Source: Actinomycetes bacterium
GTDB lineage: Bacteria; Actinomycetota; Actinomycetes; S36-B12; GCA-2699445
NCBI GenBank assembly: GCA_022600255.1
Contig: JAHZKU010000088.1
Coordinates: 1 to 5,192 of the forward strand
Length of the DNA: 5,192 nt
Reading direction: 5' to 3'
A model generated the notes under the pieces. That model was not told the DNA's origin and searched no databases. It was given only the letters and a program-made list of their open reading frames with translations. This document shows positions 4,937 to 5,192 of the stretch, one piece after another (positions within the stretch are counted from its first letter, which is position 1; each line of letters opens with the position of its first letter). The translations under genes were made by a program, and so were the position numbers.

Positions 4937-5192
4937 AGCACCCGTCCATCCACATTGGGTTCACCGGAGAGGCCTACCCGCCCGGTCTCTAGTTGTCCTG
5001 TCTGTCCCTTGGCGCGGAGTTCCGCGATATGCGCGTCGTACTCTTCCTGCGTCACAACGTTGACGTTGAAGAGCATGCGGGAATGATCCACGCCGCACAG
5101 TTCCGCACATTTTCCTAAGAACAGTCCGGTCTTGTCCGGCGTGACCTCGAACTGGTTCAACTTGCCCGGGATGACGTCCATTTTGAACAGCC
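4933..5192 (-). CDS. ctaC: Cytochrome c oxidase subunit II, C-terminal part (truncated by the window edge)
   Basis: The last 85 residues and the stop codon are present; the N-terminus, membrane helices and first CuA histidine lie off the right edge. CtaC takes electrons from cytochrome c at its exported CuA domain and passes them to haem a in CtaD. The visible part is the end of that cupredoxin domain. It starts LFKMDVIPGKLNQFEV and carries the CuA ligand motif C-A-E-L-C-G-V-D-H-S-R-M at 5109-5074, with both Cys, the Glu, the His and the Met intact. A charged tail follows (EEYDAHIAELRAKG). The internal ATG at 5181 is not a start, because the frame stays open to the edge with family-like sequence. 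The TGA stop (4935-4933) overlaps the ctaD ATG. Confidence 0.97.
   Translation of the reverse strand, partial: LFKMDVIPGKLNQFEVTPDKTGLFLGKCAELCGVDHSRMLFNVNVVTQEEYDAHIAELRAKGQTGQLETGRVGLSGEPNVDGRVL

Noticed and set aside
4655..5086. Plus-strand open frame of 143 codons antisense to the ctaD start and ctaC end
   Set aside because: It is an antisense shadow of two certain genes, with a composition dominated by Arg, His and Pro.

Overview
The window carries the middle of an actinobacterial respiratory locus, the aa3-type cytochrome c oxidase cluster. The lineage call rests on three things: the four-helix CtaF subunit found with actinobacterial aa3 oxidases, a lipoprotein L,D-transpeptidase that closely resembles mycobacterial LdtMt2, and a small receiver-like protein of a type I associate with actinobacterial oxidase loci. 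Base composition looks only moderately GC-rich by eye (not counted), lower than in Streptomyces. Genus cannot be named from the sequence.

Most genes are on the minus strand, so they are best read from right to left. At the right edge is the 3' end of ctaC (subunit II, with the CuA ligand motif). It overlaps ctaD (subunit I, complete, all haem and CuB ligands present) by 4 bp, and ctaD overlaps ctaF (subunit IV) by 4 bp. These three genes form a tight, probably translationally coupled unit. After a 262-bp gap comes a complete L,D-transpeptidase lipoprotein gene with a GTG start and a strong ribosome binding site. It converges on a small plus-strand gene for a two-helix membrane protein of unknown function. 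That gene is divergent from a minus-strand gene for a single-domain, degenerate response-regulator receiver. At the left edge a minus-strand gene begins, with a very good ribosome binding site and only four codons visible. By synteny it is probably ctaE (subunit III), normally followed by qcrCAB.

CtaC, CtaD, CtaF and (inferred) CtaE build one proton-pumping terminal oxidase, which in actinobacteria usually joins the cytochrome bcc complex in a supercomplex. The transpeptidase makes 3-3 peptidoglycan cross-links outside the membrane. The receiver-like and membrane proteins have no demonstrated role here. Their position between ctaCDF and ctaE suggests a link to the oxidase or the envelope, but that is inference.

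No gene-free stretch exceeds 300 bases. The gaps at 14-242, 660-815, 1242-1309 and 2501-2762 contain inverted repeats, listed below, and no RNA gene, CRISPR array or mobile element that I could recognise. I found no clearly new biological system. The best leads are the receiver lacking its conserved lysine, the structured divergent intergenic region in front of it, and the uncharacterised membrane protein.
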